Origin: Brumimicrobium glaciale
GTDB taxonomy: Bacteria; Bacteroidota; Bacteroidia; Flavobacteriales_D; Crocinitomicaceae
Assembly: GCF_004152935.1 (NCBI RefSeq)
Contig: NZ_SETE01000008.1
Location: forward strand, 1 to 64,000
DNA length: 64,000 nucleotides
Direction of reading: 5' to 3'
Below are positions 52,932-62,512 of the stretch, in pieces. The notes beneath the pieces are model-generated. The model had not been told where the DNA came from. It saw only the letters and a program-made list of their open reading frames with translations, and did not search any database. The position numbers and the translations under genes were made by a program. Position 1 is the stretch's first letter. Every line of letters starts with the position of its first letter.

Positions 52932-54059
52932 ATGCTTCAAATTGATCAATTAAGTTTTTGGGAAAAAAGATCCTATTTTGAAAACATAGACTTTTTAATA
53001 ATTGGCTCTGGAATCGTGGGCATGAGTACTGCTTTGTTTTTACGTAAAAAGTATGAAAATGCCAAAATAGTTATTCTCGAAAGAGGTTATTTGCCCACTG
53101 GAGCTAGTTCAAAAAACGCAGGATTTACTTGCTTCGGGAGTCCGACTGAGCTTTTTGACGATCTTAAAACAATAAATGAGAAATTAGTTTGGGAAACCTT
53201 TTCTAATAGATATTATGGATTGCAAAGCTTATTTGAACTGGTGAGTCAAAGCTCAATTGAATATTCTCAGTGTAAATCTTGGGATTTAATTGAAAGTGGA
53301 GTAACGAATGAAATCAATGCCGAATTCATCAATTATATTAACGCACAGTCTAAAAAGATTACTGGAATTGATCAAATTTATTCCGAAGACAAACACGCTG
53401 CAAATAATTTTGGTTTAGATAATATACAAACCTCCTATTGCAATCAATTAGAAGGTGCTTTGGACACAGGAAAACTTGTTCAAGAACTTTATAAGAAGGT
53501 AATCAGCAATAATATTGAAGTACTATTTGGAATAGAAGCGCTTTCAATGGAAAATAGTTCAACTGAGATTGAAGTAGCAACAAAATATGGAGAAGTAAAA
53601 GCTTCAAATTGCATTATTGCTACAAATGGTTTCGCTAAGAAATGGATTGATGATGATATTAAACCTGCAAGAGCTCAGGTTATAGTGACGAATGAAATAA
53701 AGGATTTAAAAGTAAAAGGTACATTTCATTTTGAAAAAGGATATTATTATTTCCGAAATGTAGGCAACCGCATTCTTCTAGGAGGAGGAAGAAACTTGAG
53801 TATTGAAGGAGAAACAACCGAAGAATTTGGAACTACTCAACTCATTCAAAACAAATTAGAACAAATGCTTCAAACTATCATCCTGCCCAATCAAGATTTT
53901 ACAATTGATTATTCTTGGTCAGGAATTATGGGAGTCGGAGAAACAAAAAGCCCAATAGTTAAGCTATTGAATAAGAATACTGCAATTGGCGTTAAAATGG
54001 GCGGAATGGGAGTTGCCCTAGGTTCGCAGGTAGGGAAGACATTGGCGGGTTATTTTTAG
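52932..54059 (+). CDS. FAD-dependent oxidoreductase (DAO family)
   Basis: The Rossmann motif FLIIGSGIVGMSTALFLRKK appears near residue 22, with ILERGYLPTGASSKNAGFT after it. The C-terminal FAD contact is SWSGIMGVGETKSPIV with GVKMGGMGVALGSQVG. The layout is that of DAO-type enzymes such as glycine oxidase or GlpD/SoxB relatives. No signal peptide. The substrate is probably an amino or methylated amino acid, but this is not decidable here. Confidence 0.88.
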   Translation: MLQIDQLSFWEKRSYFENIDFLIIGSGIVGMSTALFLRKKYENAKIVILERGYLPTGASSKNAGFTCFGSPTELFDDLKTINEKLVWETFSNRYYGLQSLFELVSQSSIEYSQCKSWDLIESGVTNEINAEFINYINAQSKKITGIDQIYSEDKHAANNFGLDNIQTSYCNQLEGALDTGKLVQELYKKVISNNIEVLFGIEALSMENSSTEIEVATKYGEVKASNCIIATNGFAKKWIDDDIKPARAQVIVTNEIKDLKVKGTFHFEKGYYYFRNVGNRILLGGGRNLSIEGETTEEFGTTQLIQNKLEQMLQTIILPNQDFTIDYSWSGIMGVGETKSPIVKLLNKNTAIGVKMGGMGVALGSQVGKTLAGYF

Positions 54060-54191
54060 GAAAAAACCTTACTTTTCAATTTACAATCAATCCTACAACT
54101 TCCTCTCCCCCAACCCATCAAAAAAACTATCCATCTCACCAAGTCTATTGGAACGATTATTGACTATTTTTAAACCATAAAATAGAAACCT

Positions 54192-54833
54192 ATGGATATT
54201 CACTTTAATAACGTTATACCTATTCCTTTATCTGGAATTCAACACAGCGACAAAAGCATTTGGGGAAGTGAATTTTCTCTTCACAAGGGCGAAAAAGTTA
54301 TGTTAAATGCTTCAAGTGGAAAAGGAAAAACCACTTTCACACATACGCTTGCTGGAATTCGTAAGGACTTCAATGGCAGTATTCGTTTTGATGAAAGAGA
54401 AATAACTTCTTTTTCACCAGAAGAATGGGCAGATTTAAGAAAAGAACAAATTAGCTTTGTATTCCAAGATTTACAGTTGTTTTCTAAATTGACAGTGGAG
54501 GAAAACTTACACTTAAAGAATAATTTAACCGATTCTTTTTCTTCATCTGAACTCAAACAAATGTTAGAAGAATTAGAAATCGATGATAAATGGTCGGTTC
54601 CTTGTGGAATTCTATCGATGGGACAACAGCAGAGGGTCGCTATAATTCGTGCTTTATGTCAGCCATTTGATTGGTTATTGATGGACGAACCTTTTAGCAA
54701 TTTGGATGTAGAAAACACCCAGCGTGCTTTGTCGCTCATTAATAACAGAGTCAATGATATAAAATCAGGTTTTATTTTAACCACTTTGGGAGAGAATCAT
54801 AATTTTGATTTCGACAGAGAATTAAATTTGTAA
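54192..54833 (+). CDS. ABC transporter ATPase (LolD-like), second set
   Basis: Walker A is ASSGKGKTTF, with Ala in place of the first Gly, still a valid P-loop. The Q-loop is FVFQDLQLFSKLT, signature LSMGQQQRVAIIRAL and Walker B LLMDEPFSNLD. The C-terminus is short (ILTTLGEN in place of the usual VTHD), so the switch His is missing or shifted. It overlaps in function with the permease gene 4 bases downstream. Confidence 0.88.
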   Translation: MDIHFNNVIPIPLSGIQHSDKSIWGSEFSLHKGEKVMLNASSGKGKTTFTHTLAGIRKDFNGSIRFDEREITSFSPEEWADLRKEQISFVFQDLQLFSKLTVEENLHLKNNLTDSFSSSELKQMLEELEIDDKWSVPCGILSMGQQQRVAIIRALCQPFDWLLMDEPFSNLDVENTQRALSLINNRVNDIKSGFILTTLGENHNFDFDRELNL

Positions 54834-54837
54834 ATCA

Positions 54838-56013
54838 ATGATTAAGAAAATATTATTTAGTTATCAGAACAAATCGCAATTGATCATCGCAATGATTGGT
54901 TCATTTTTGGGATTTACTTTTTTAGTCACTTCAATTCACTATTTAATTCGCGTAAATGAGTTTGGCGAAGGAGAGGAAATTTTGGGAAATAACACAATGA
55001 TTATCCAAAAGCAAATCAACAATTATAGTAGTTTAAAATTATCCAAAAATGATTTTAGCGAACGAGAAATTGAAAGCATTCGAAAAGAGGAGTTCACAGA
55101 AATGTTACAACCAATTTTAAGCAACAATTTTGATGTTTCATTACAGACAGACAGCGAATTGGTTCCCTATTTACGGACAGATGTATTTGTTCAATCAGTA
55201 GACAATGAATTCACAAAAATAGATACCAATAAATGGAAATGGGCTCCTGGAGATGAATATATTCCCATTGTTTTGCCACGCGAATTTTTAGTAATGCTCA
55301 ATACTTTTGCTAGTGCGAAAGGAATACCTCCAATTTCTGATGATTTAGCAAAATCAATTGGTTTTAAATTCACATTGAGCAGTCCAGGCAAAAAAGAAAT
55401 GGAAAAAGTGAGAATTGTAGGTTTTACGAATGAAGTTTCTGCCATTTTAGTTCCGTCTTCTTTTATGGAATATGGAAATATAAATTTCCCAAAAGACGAA
55501 CCTGCTATAATTACTCAATTGATGCTGACAGTAAAAGAAGGGCGTTTTGGAGACTTTGAAAACTACTTAGAAAAACGTTCTTTAGAATCGAAGGAAAATT
55601 CAATGATTGTAGGAAAACTAAAAAGCGTAGCTGGAACTTTGTTTTCTATCCTAATAGGAATAAGCGTAATTACTGTTTTTCTAGCAGGATTAGTTTTGGT
55701 GCAGTATGCTCAATTATTAATTTCAAGAAATGAATATGAAATCAGAACATTATTGCGTCAAGGCTATTCTCCTAAAAAGATAATTAAATCGATTTTATTG
55801 TATTTCATTAAAGTTTTTGCGGTTATTTCTGGAGCAAGTATTATTGCTTTCAGTGTGGTAAAATTCTTCATCGACAAGTTGTTAGATAAAGGAGGAATCC
55901 AAATTGATGCTGGTTTTACATTCTTAAGTATTCTTGCCGTTATTTTTGCCTTTGGAATTTATACAATTGTTAATTATTTCAACGCAAAACGGGGAGTACT
56001 AAAGACTTTGTAA
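54838..56013 (+). CDS. FtsX-like ABC permease, second set
   Basis: An N-terminal helix (LIIAMIGSFLGFTFLVTSI) is followed by a periplasmic domain of about 240 residues and three C-terminal helices, with the cytoplasmic loop RNEYEIRTLLRQGYSPKKI conserved in FtsX-type permeases. There is no adaptor gene beside this pair, so it is a simpler two-component system, perhaps LolCDE-like or cell-division linked. The partner ATPase is at 54192. Confidence 0.85.
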   Translation: MIKKILFSYQNKSQLIIAMIGSFLGFTFLVTSIHYLIRVNEFGEGEEILGNNTMIIQKQINNYSSLKLSKNDFSEREIESIRKEEFTEMLQPILSNNFDVSLQTDSELVPYLRTDVFVQSVDNEFTKIDTNKWKWAPGDEYIPIVLPREFLVMLNTFASAKGIPPISDDLAKSIGFKFTLSSPGKKEMEKVRIVGFTNEVSAILVPSSFMEYGNINFPKDEPAIITQLMLTVKEGRFGDFENYLEKRSLESKENSMIVGKLKSVAGTLFSILIGISVITVFLAGLVLVQYAQLLISRNEYEIRTLLRQGYSPKKIIKSILLYFIKVFAVISGASIIAFSVVKFFIDKLLDKGGIQIDAGFTFLSILAVIFAFGIYTIVNYFNAKRGVLKTL

Positions 56014-56113
56014 ACTATTTCGTTAAAATACTGTTAAAAGGAAACACCTATCAATTTATTCATCGTCTGAGTAATAAATACAAATTATATTAGCATTAAA
56101 CTGAAAAATCAAT

Positions 56114-57640
56114 ATGAAGTTAATTAACACAATAATACTTACTGCTTTTATCGGAATAGGCAGTTTTGCTCAAGATTTATCATTTAAAGTTACAGGGATA
56201 AAAGACACCACTGTTCACTTGGTAAAATACGTAGGAAGTAAATTATACTATACTGATACAGCACAATTGGTAGCTGGTAAAGTAACTTTTGACGGCAGTA
56301 AACAAGATCCTGGAATTTTGGCTGTTCTTATGCCAGGTCAGCGCTTTTTCGAATTCATCTACAATAATGAAAAGGTAATCATGGAGACGAAATCTCCTAA
56401 TTACATCGAACACATGGTTGTTAAAAAGTCAAATGAAAACACCATTTTTCTTGACTACATGAAATTCATGAAAACCAACAGAGATGAAGCAAATGAATTG
56501 CAGGAAAAGCTCGCGAAACTTGGAGAGGAAGATGCAGAAGAAAAAGCAAAATTGACTGCTCAAATTGAAGAAGTTGGTAAAAGTGTATTGACCTATCAGG
56601 ATAAGGTAGTTAAAGACAATTCGACAACTTTAGTTTCTAAAATCATCAAAATGTCAACCGATATTCAGATTCCAGAAGCGCCGAAAGACGCAGACGGAAA
56701 GGTAATCGACAAAGCATTTGCTTATAAGTATTTCAGAGAGCATTTTTTCGATAATATAGATTTGAATGATGACCGTTTGGTAAATACACCTGTTTTACAA
56801 AATAAAATAGAGTATTTCTATTCTAAAAACATGCTTACACAGCACCCTGATACAATTATCAAATATGTTTTCCCTGTTATTAATAGTATTCCAGAAGAAT
56901 CTATGATGTACAGATTTGTGGTTAACAATGTGACTACTCACTTTGAGAAATCGAAATTCATGGGAATGGATAAAGTGAAAACAAGAATGGTAAGTAGTTT
57001 CTATTGTGCACCAGCCAAAAACGGAAATCCTAAAGCACATTGGATGGATCAAGAGAAGTTGAAAGAGTTGTGTGAAAACACAAAAATTCAAATGCATTTA
57101 GTTCAAGGTGAAGTTCCACCAAATTTAATTTTACCAGATTCAACGAATCAAAAATGGTATAACTTACATGAAGTTGAAGCTGATTACATTATTCTATTTT
57201 TCTGGGATCCAGGATGTGGACATTGTAAAAAAGTAACGCCTAAACTTCAAACGCTTTATGAAAAGAAATTTAAGGAGCGTAACATTGAAATTTACTCTGT
57301 TGGAAAAGCAACAGGAGATGATTTCGAAGATTGGAAAAAATTCATTAAAGACAAAAAATTGACTTATATCAATGTTGGTGTAACTAGAGATATTTATGAG
57401 CAAGCAAGTGAGAATCCATATTCACTTATTCCTTCTAAAACGACTATCGAGTCAATCAATTATCAATCAACGTATGATATTTACTCGACTCCACGTGTTT
57501 GGATCTTGGATAAAGACAAAAAGATTATTGCTAAATCATTATCTATTCCTCAAATCGAGATGCTACTAGATGACTTGCAAGGTTTCAAAGACATTGACAA
57601 GCTTTTCAAAATGGATGAGAATACAGAAGAGATTAGATAG
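56114..57640 (+). CDS. Thioredoxin-fold exported protein with DUF4369 and DUF5106 domains
   Basis: Signal peptide ending GSFAQ. Residues about 20-105 fit DUF4369 (FKVTGIKDTTVHLVKYVG), about 110-330 DUF5106 and about 345-480 a TlpA/ResA thioredoxin fold. The active site is FFWDPGCGHCKKVTP with CGHC, and the cis-Pro region is YSTPRVWILD. It is probably a periplasmic thiol reductant, of a type common in Bacteroidota. A coiled-coil segment (ELQEKLAKLGEEDAEEKAKL) lies in the middle. A strong terminator follows. Confidence 0.9.
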   Translation: MKLINTIILTAFIGIGSFAQDLSFKVTGIKDTTVHLVKYVGSKLYYTDTAQLVAGKVTFDGSKQDPGILAVLMPGQRFFEFIYNNEKVIMETKSPNYIEHMVVKKSNENTIFLDYMKFMKTNRDEANELQEKLAKLGEEDAEEKAKLTAQIEEVGKSVLTYQDKVVKDNSTTLVSKIIKMSTDIQIPEAPKDADGKVIDKAFAYKYFREHFFDNIDLNDDRLVNTPVLQNKIEYFYSKNMLTQHPDTIIKYVFPVINSIPEESMMYRFVVNNVTTHFEKSKFMGMDKVKTRMVSSFYCAPAKNGNPKAHWMDQEKLKELCENTKIQMHLVQGEVPPNLILPDSTNQKWYNLHEVEADYIILFFWDPGCGHCKKVTPKLQTLYEKKFKERNIEIYSVGKATGDDFEDWKKFIKDKKLTYINVGVTRDIYEQASENPYSLIPSKTTIESINYQSTYDIYSTPRVWILDKDKKIIAKSLSIPQIEMLLDDLQGFKDIDKLFKMDENTEEIR

Positions 57641-57690
57641 GTATAAAATAGACTAGTTTCCTTTAAAAAAGGCTACAAAAAATTTCAAAA

Positions 57691-57722
57691 AATAAAGGCG
57701 CAATTGCGCCTTTATTTTTTTT
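57691..57722. terminator. Perfect palindromic terminator
   Basis: AATAAAGGCGCAATTGCGCC followed by TTTATT is a 26-base perfect palindrome with A- and T-runs on either side. It can terminate both the gene at 56114 and, in reverse, the convergent gene at 57785. Confidence 0.9.
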
Positions 57723-57784
57723 ATCTGAACTCTAATAAAATCATCAATTCTCTGTATACTGAGAAGCAATCTAATCATATCGAA

Positions 57785-59827
57785 TTACTGAATAATCATT
57801 TTTTTCTGTTGTACGGCATCCCCTTTTTGAAGATGTACGATATAAGTTCCTTTGTCAAACTTACTTGTGTTGATAGGCAATTGAACTTCACCTTGAATAA
57901 CATAAGTACGTTCAGCAACAATCTTTCCTGTTAAGTCAGTTATTTTCAATGAAACTTGTTCTCCATTAGGATTTGAGATATCAATGTAAGCCATATCTCT
58001 CGTTGGATTTGGATATAAGTTAAAGTCCATTTCCTCAATTTTACTAATTTCTAAGCTAGCAACAGCATCACAAGCCGCTAAGCCATTTGTTTCTGCCGAA
58101 GAAATTGAAGCGTAACCAGCATTATCAATTGTTCCAGAAGGAGAAACTAACATTCCAATTATATGCATTTTACTTTCATCCCATTCAGTTGGTAAAGTAA
58201 ATGTAAAACAAACCGTATGTTCGTCGCCAGCTGTTATACTAGAAGGAAGAAGCGTTGCGTCACCAGAAAACGAAGGAGCAATTTTTCTTGCAACGTGATC
58301 ATAAACCATTTGAGCAGCTGGTACTGGGCTAGGTAATAATTCATAACCTCCCATTACACCAGAACCCCCACCAGAATAGGAATTACTTTGTCCATAACTA
58401 GGACCTGTCCCCGTAACACCGTCTTCTGTTAAAGCGCACGCAACTCTCCAATTTCCAGAAATAGCAGATTGAAAATCATAAGTCAAACTAACTTTTAACT
58501 CTCTAGTGGTAGCATCAAAAGTAGCTCCATTCGTGATAATCGCTTTAGGTGTTTTTACAATTTGTTGAATAAAATCTCCCTCCATAACAGAAGGATCAAT
58601 ATCTCCACCTCTATCAACAATAGCACTTGGATATCCAGCGATGAAACCTCCAATTCCAGCATCATAAATTGAATCTGCCATAGGATCATTGTTATGAACA
58701 GCTATTCCTGCCCAAAAGCCATCATATTTTGCTGCCATGAAATCCATAAAGACTGCACCTCTTGGGCACCATCCACACCAAGTTCCAGTTGCTTCTTCAC
58801 CAACCACAATTTTCCCTAACCCTGGAACAACTGGGTCAATTAATATCGTTTTGGTATCATCCGTTACATCATTGTCTTGACCTGCAGCATTAACATTAGA
58901 AACTGTTACATCTAAAATATTATTTCCAGCAGCTAAGGTAATTGGCGCTATAAAATTATAGTCATAAGTAGCCAAAGACGGAAGAAAAACTCCAGTTACA
59001 CTTTCTGTGACTGCTATTCCTCCTGCATAAGAATAAGTTAAATCAAATGAGGTGATGTTATCTTGTCCAAGATTTCTAACCTGAATACTCGGGTTAGCAT
59101 TTTGTCCAACCAATCCATTTAAAGGATTAATAAAAAACAATCCTGCATTTAATTGCGGAAGATTAATCGGAGTATGGCTGTAACTTACATCGTCAACATA
59201 AAATTCAGACAAACCATTTCCACCGTTAGCCACTTGGTTTACAGCAAATATGTCTAAAATACCAACAGAACTTACGATATTAGAAAATACACCTTGACTT
59301 GTATTGTCGATAAATACTTCCCATTCATTACTGGTTAAGTTAATCTCCATTCGTAAATTAAACCATTGTCCAGTTGGATAAGTAGAGATAAGATAATCTG
59401 TTCCGCTATTTGAAAAAGTAATCGTTCCATCATCAAGCATTTGACAATCAATAGCCCAAGAACCACCAACTGTAAAATCTTCTTGGAGATTAAAATATGC
59501 TCCATTATTTTGAACGACAAAGAAATTAGCTTCAATGCTAAAAATACCATCATTATAAACCTGATCAAAGCGCAGGATAATGTCATCTGGTCCACCTTGA
59601 GCTGTGGTTGCTTTAAAATAAATTGAATGTGGAGCACTAGAAGATTGGGCAGATGAAATTTGAACATCTTCAGCGCCTCCTCCTCCGCCAGTCCAAGTGT
59701 CCCACTCGGGATTAGAGTTGACTAAGAAATCTCCAGCTGTATAGCTATCAAAATTATCCGTGAAAATTTGAGAATATACCGTCGAACTCACAATGAGGGC
59801 CGATACAAAAAGTATTGCTTGTTTCAT
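57785..59827 (-). CDS. Omp28-like T9SS protein with CxxC thioredoxin fold
   Basis: The ATG at 59827 gives the signal peptide MKQAILFVSALIVSSTVYSQ; the frame is open from 59851. Residues about 22-215 form a LamG-like domain (WDTWTGGGGGAEDVQISS, FVDDVSYSH-like). A CARDB-type strand region follows. An Omp28/thioredoxin-like domain has EEATGTWCGWCPRGAVFMD with a CGWC motif, the typical VHNNDPMADSIY and FIAGYPSAIVDR with the cis-Pro. The end is a T9SS sorting domain (LYPNPTRDM, ITDLTGKIV, GTYIVHL, KKMIIQ). It is surface-exposed or secreted. Confidence 0.9.
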   Translation of the reverse strand: MKQAILFVSALIVSSTVYSQIFTDNFDSYTAGDFLVNSNPEWDTWTGGGGGAEDVQISSAQSSSAPHSIYFKATTAQGGPDDIILRFDQVYNDGIFSIEANFFVVQNNGAYFNLQEDFTVGGSWAIDCQMLDDGTITFSNSGTDYLISTYPTGQWFNLRMEINLTSNEWEVFIDNTSQGVFSNIVSSVGILDIFAVNQVANGGNGLSEFYVDDVSYSHTPINLPQLNAGLFFINPLNGLVGQNANPSIQVRNLGQDNITSFDLTYSYAGGIAVTESVTGVFLPSLATYDYNFIAPITLAAGNNILDVTVSNVNAAGQDNDVTDDTKTILIDPVVPGLGKIVVGEEATGTWCGWCPRGAVFMDFMAAKYDGFWAGIAVHNNDPMADSIYDAGIGGFIAGYPSAIVDRGGDIDPSVMEGDFIQQIVKTPKAIITNGATFDATTRELKVSLTYDFQSAISGNWRVACALTEDGVTGTGPSYGQSNSYSGGGSGVMGGYELLPSPVPAAQMVYDHVARKIAPSFSGDATLLPSSITAGDEHTVCFTFTLPTEWDESKMHIIGMLVSPSGTIDNAGYASISSAETNGLAACDAVASLEISKIEEMDFNLYPNPTRDMAYIDISNPNGEQVSLKITDLTGKIVAERTYVIQGEVQLPINTSKFDKGTYIVHLQKGDAVQQKKMIIQ

Positions 59828-59897
59828 AAAAATAGTTTTTTGATTCAACAAGCAAGTTAAATCAAAAACTATGAAAAGCTAAGAAAAAAGCGTGATA

Positions 59898-59983
59898 ATT
59901 AAGACTATGCAATTTAATGCATCGAGCTTTAGGTTCAAAAAACCTTATATCAGAGGGTGGATGATAGATTTTAGATGTTAGAC
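59898..59983. repeat. Dispersed intergenic repeat with hairpin (copy 2)
   Basis: ACTATGCAATTTAATGCATC, then GCTTTAGG, AAAAAACCTTATATCA, GTGGATG and TTAGATGTTAGAC match the copy at 5001-5080 in the same order. It passes directly into the heptamer array. Confidence 0.6.
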
Positions 59984-60075
59984 ATTAGATGTTAGACGTT
60001 TGACAATTAGACATTAGACGTTAGACGTTAGACGTTAGACGTTAGACGTTAGACGTTAGACGTTAGACGTTAGAC
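59984..60075. repeat. Heptamer minisatellite (TTAGACG)n
   Basis: Eight perfect TTAGACG units run from 60014 to 60069, followed by a ninth ending in A. Upstream is a stretch of diverged units (TTAGATG, TTAGACA). There are no spacers, so it is not a CRISPR array. Related words occur at 23205-23250. Confidence 0.95.
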
Positions 60076-60183
60076 AAAAAAGACGAAAAGTCTAGTGAAT
60101 AACTAACATCAAGTACCTAAATATTTCGTTAGATATTAAATTTTGTTCCAAATGAAACTTTTGCACTTTTAGTTTAAAGTGGT

Positions 60184-60375
60184 TTATTTATCACTTTTAC
60201 ATTTATCTTGAGGAGCAGCTCCACACATTCCGCATGCAGCGCCTTCTTCCTGTAAAATAGGGTTATTACTTGCACATGTTCCTGCAAATTCACCATCTTT
60301 TTTTGCCCAGATTTTGATGGCTATTCCTCCAAAAGCTAATGCCAATAATACGATTGCAATTAATACTAAATCCAT
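60184..60375 (-). CDS. Small Cys-rich membrane protein, NqrM-like
   Basis: The 63-residue protein has one N-terminal transmembrane helix (LIAIVLLALAFGGIAIKIW), then GTCASNNP and GAACGMCGAAPQDKC, giving four Cys residues after the membrane anchor. The arrangement resembles NqrM/DUF539, which delivers iron to the Na+-translocating NADH:quinone reductase, and a widespread Bacteroidota small-protein family usually found near ApbE/Nqr genes. No nqr genes are visible in this window, so the assignment is tentative. Confidence 0.65.
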   Translation of the reverse strand: MDLVLIAIVLLALAFGGIAIKIWAKKDGEFAGTCASNNPILQEEGAACGMCGAAPQDKCKSDK

Positions 60376-60418
60376 TCTATTCGTTCTAAATATTTGATGT
60401 AAAATTACAACAATTGAA

Positions 60419-61162
60419 TCAATTATTCAAATCTATGAGCTGTCCTTCTCCAAAACTATTTAGGGAAATTGAAGTTGGATAACCAACATACTCTATATTA
60501 CCTCTTTGCAAAATATCAGCAAATAATTTAGTTTGATTTGCATTAATCAACATTTTTCCAACCGTATTTGATTTAACAATTAATTCATCAACGACTTGAA
60601 AAGAACGGGTGTCACAAAAGCTATTTGTATTGCAATTCAAAAATCCAATTTGTGTACTTCCACGCAAAGTGAAGTCACCAAAACCATGGGTGACTATCGC
60701 GCTTGTATATCCATTTCTCAGCGTTAAATCTGTACTACCAGCACCATCTCGAATAATTAAACGCATTTCATTAGAGCGCAAGGTGTCAATACTTTTTAAT
60801 TCTTTTCCTCCTTCATAATAAATGTAACTTATTGAATCTACATAAATTTTAGCATGAATTTTATTCTTGTATGATCTTAAGAACTTGCATTTATTTTCAT
60901 CGGTTATCGTTAATGTCCCATTAGAAAAATCTAAATTAATATGAGACAATAAATTCTCACCACCAGAGAGCACCACTTTTGCTTCTTCTCCTTGAATTAA
61001 ACTGTAATATAAATTATCATATAAAAATAGCGTATCAATATCTATATCAACATTTACAATTCTTTCTGATTCATCTCCAGCGAATTTTAAGCATTTTCTG
61101 TCCTCTGCTTTTTTACAAGAGAAGAATAGAATTACACCAAATAAGAGTAAATACGTTTTCAT
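60419..61162 (-). CDS. GIN-domain (DUF2807) lipoprotein
   Basis: The start at 61162 forms an ATGA overlap with the stop of the upstream PagL-like gene; an in-frame ATG at 61168 is the alternative. The lipoprotein signal MKTYLLLFGVILFFSC ends at Cys. The mature part is stacked beta strands (VVLSGGENLLSHINLDF, LTITDENKCKF, GAGSTDLTLRNGYTSAI) of the head GIN-domain / DUF2807 family, a small beta-helix common at Bacteroidota outer membranes. Function unknown. Translational coupling suggests a role linked to LPS modification. Confidence 0.8.
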   Translation of the reverse strand: MKTYLLLFGVILFFSCKKAEDRKCLKFAGDESERIVNVDIDIDTLFLYDNLYYSLIQGEEAKVVLSGGENLLSHINLDFSNGTLTITDENKCKFLRSYKNKIHAKIYVDSISYIYYEGGKELKSIDTLRSNEMRLIIRDGAGSTDLTLRNGYTSAIVTHGFGDFTLRGSTQIGFLNCNTNSFCDTRSFQVVDELIVKSNTVGKMLINANQTKLFADILQRGNIEYVGYPTSISLNSFGEGQLIDLNN

Positions 61163-62247
61163 TTCCATCTATAGCTTAGTCCGTACTCAAAATAATCTGC
61201 TTTCGCCCAATGGGATTTAATGGTAAAGTTACCCCAAAGTCGCTCAGTCAAGCGAAATCTACCTCCAAATTTATGAAACCATTGTCCTGCGGGATCAAGT
61301 GGGTTAATTACATACCTTCCCATTGCAACAATTAAATGCAATTTATGGATTGGTAAAACATACGCAGCATACAATCCCAATTGAAAGTTTTTGCCTTTTC
61401 CGTGATTTCCATTATTGTATTTAACGATTGATTCATTGTAGATAGCATCTACTCCACCTTCAATTACAACCTTTGTATTTACTCTGTATTGCCCATAATT
61501 AGTTAATACTGCAACACCATAAGTACTGCCTCCAATTGGATAAATTTGCTTAATAGAACCAATCAATTGGGAACTAAAAGACCATTTTTTAAGTGGTAAG
61601 CCAATATAGCTTTGAGATGCATTTTCTTGGTATTCAATCGGATCTAAAAAGTAGGTGTAACTGAGTCCTAAAAAAGGAAGATTAACTCCTAAGTTTGGCA
61701 ATCGATATGCTCCATTAGATAAATGCGCCATACTTATTTCTAAACCAATTGTACTTTTTGAAAATTGTTTTTCAACACGGATACCTAAATTAACCATACA
61801 GTTGAAGTTTGAACCAATCACGTTATTTTTTGGATTTTTAATTAAATCATATTTTTTTGTAATATATGTCAATCCAAAACTTACTGCATTTCCAACACTC
61901 CAACCGTTCTTTAAAAAATATGGGAAATAAATTCCTGCTGAAAGTCCGATCGCTTTTCCTAAAACTTCTTTATTTCCTAAATCGTAATAAAAAGTGTTTA
62001 ACTCAATAGTGGGGAAATTGAAATCATGATGCCATTGTTTTTTTCCATTTGTTTTAAAATCGACCTCTAATTGTCCACCATACGAATGTTCGAGATTCAA
62101 GTGTGCCATTGTTGCTCTGTGCTGCAAAAGAAATCCTATTTGAGGAGTAAGTGAAATGCCTATATTTTGCTTTTGTGCAAATAATTTATTTACGGGAAGT
62201 ATAAACCCCAAGCATAAAAGCATCAATATCACCCTCTTCATTTTCAA
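61159..62247 (-). CDS. PagL-like acyloxyacyl hydrolase / lipid A 3-O-deacylase family protein
   Basis: A signal peptide ending LFAQ precedes an outer-membrane barrel whose C-terminus ends in an aromatic residue (FEYGLSYRWK). MAHLSNGAYRLPNLGVNLP matches the His-Ser-(Asn/Asp) active-site segment of PagL-type deacylases (HxSN...). The 362-residue length is the long Bacteroidota form. It would remove an acyl chain from lipid A in the outer membrane. It is co-transcribed with the GIN-domain lipoprotein through a 4-base overlap. Confidence 0.75.
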   Translation of the reverse strand: MKMKRVILMLLCLGFILPVNKLFAQKQNIGISLTPQIGFLLQHRATMAHLNLEHSYGGQLEVDFKTNGKKQWHHDFNFPTIELNTFYYDLGNKEVLGKAIGLSAGIYFPYFLKNGWSVGNAVSFGLTYITKKYDLIKNPKNNVIGSNFNCMVNLGIRVEKQFSKSTIGLEISMAHLSNGAYRLPNLGVNLPFLGLSYTYFLDPIEYQENASQSYIGLPLKKWSFSSQLIGSIKQIYPIGGSTYGVAVLTNYGQYRVNTKVVIEGGVDAIYNESIVKYNNGNHGKGKNFQLGLYAAYVLPIHKLHLIVAMGRYVINPLDPAGQWFHKFGGRFRLTERLWGNFTIKSHWAKADYFEYGLSYRWK

Positions 62248-62512
62248 CTACTGTAAAATTTAAATTGATCCTTTTAGATCTGAAATTCATACAAATATCG
62301 AATATTATTTTTATTGACTCTTAAAAACTCACTTTAATGCATATTAAATTTTTAAGAGAATGCAATTTTGGTTGAGCAGTTTGTGTTCTGTAATTACCTA
62401 AAAGTGACAATAAGCTGTTTTAGTCTAAGAACTTCTTAAGCTTTTGGTGTATTAATAAACCATAATCCACGCTAGAACAATTAAAGCTATTATTTTTGCT
62501 AAAAACTTAAAA

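Noticed and set aside
59984-60075. CRISPR array
   Set aside because: Units are 7 bases in direct tandem without spacers, and no cas genes are present.
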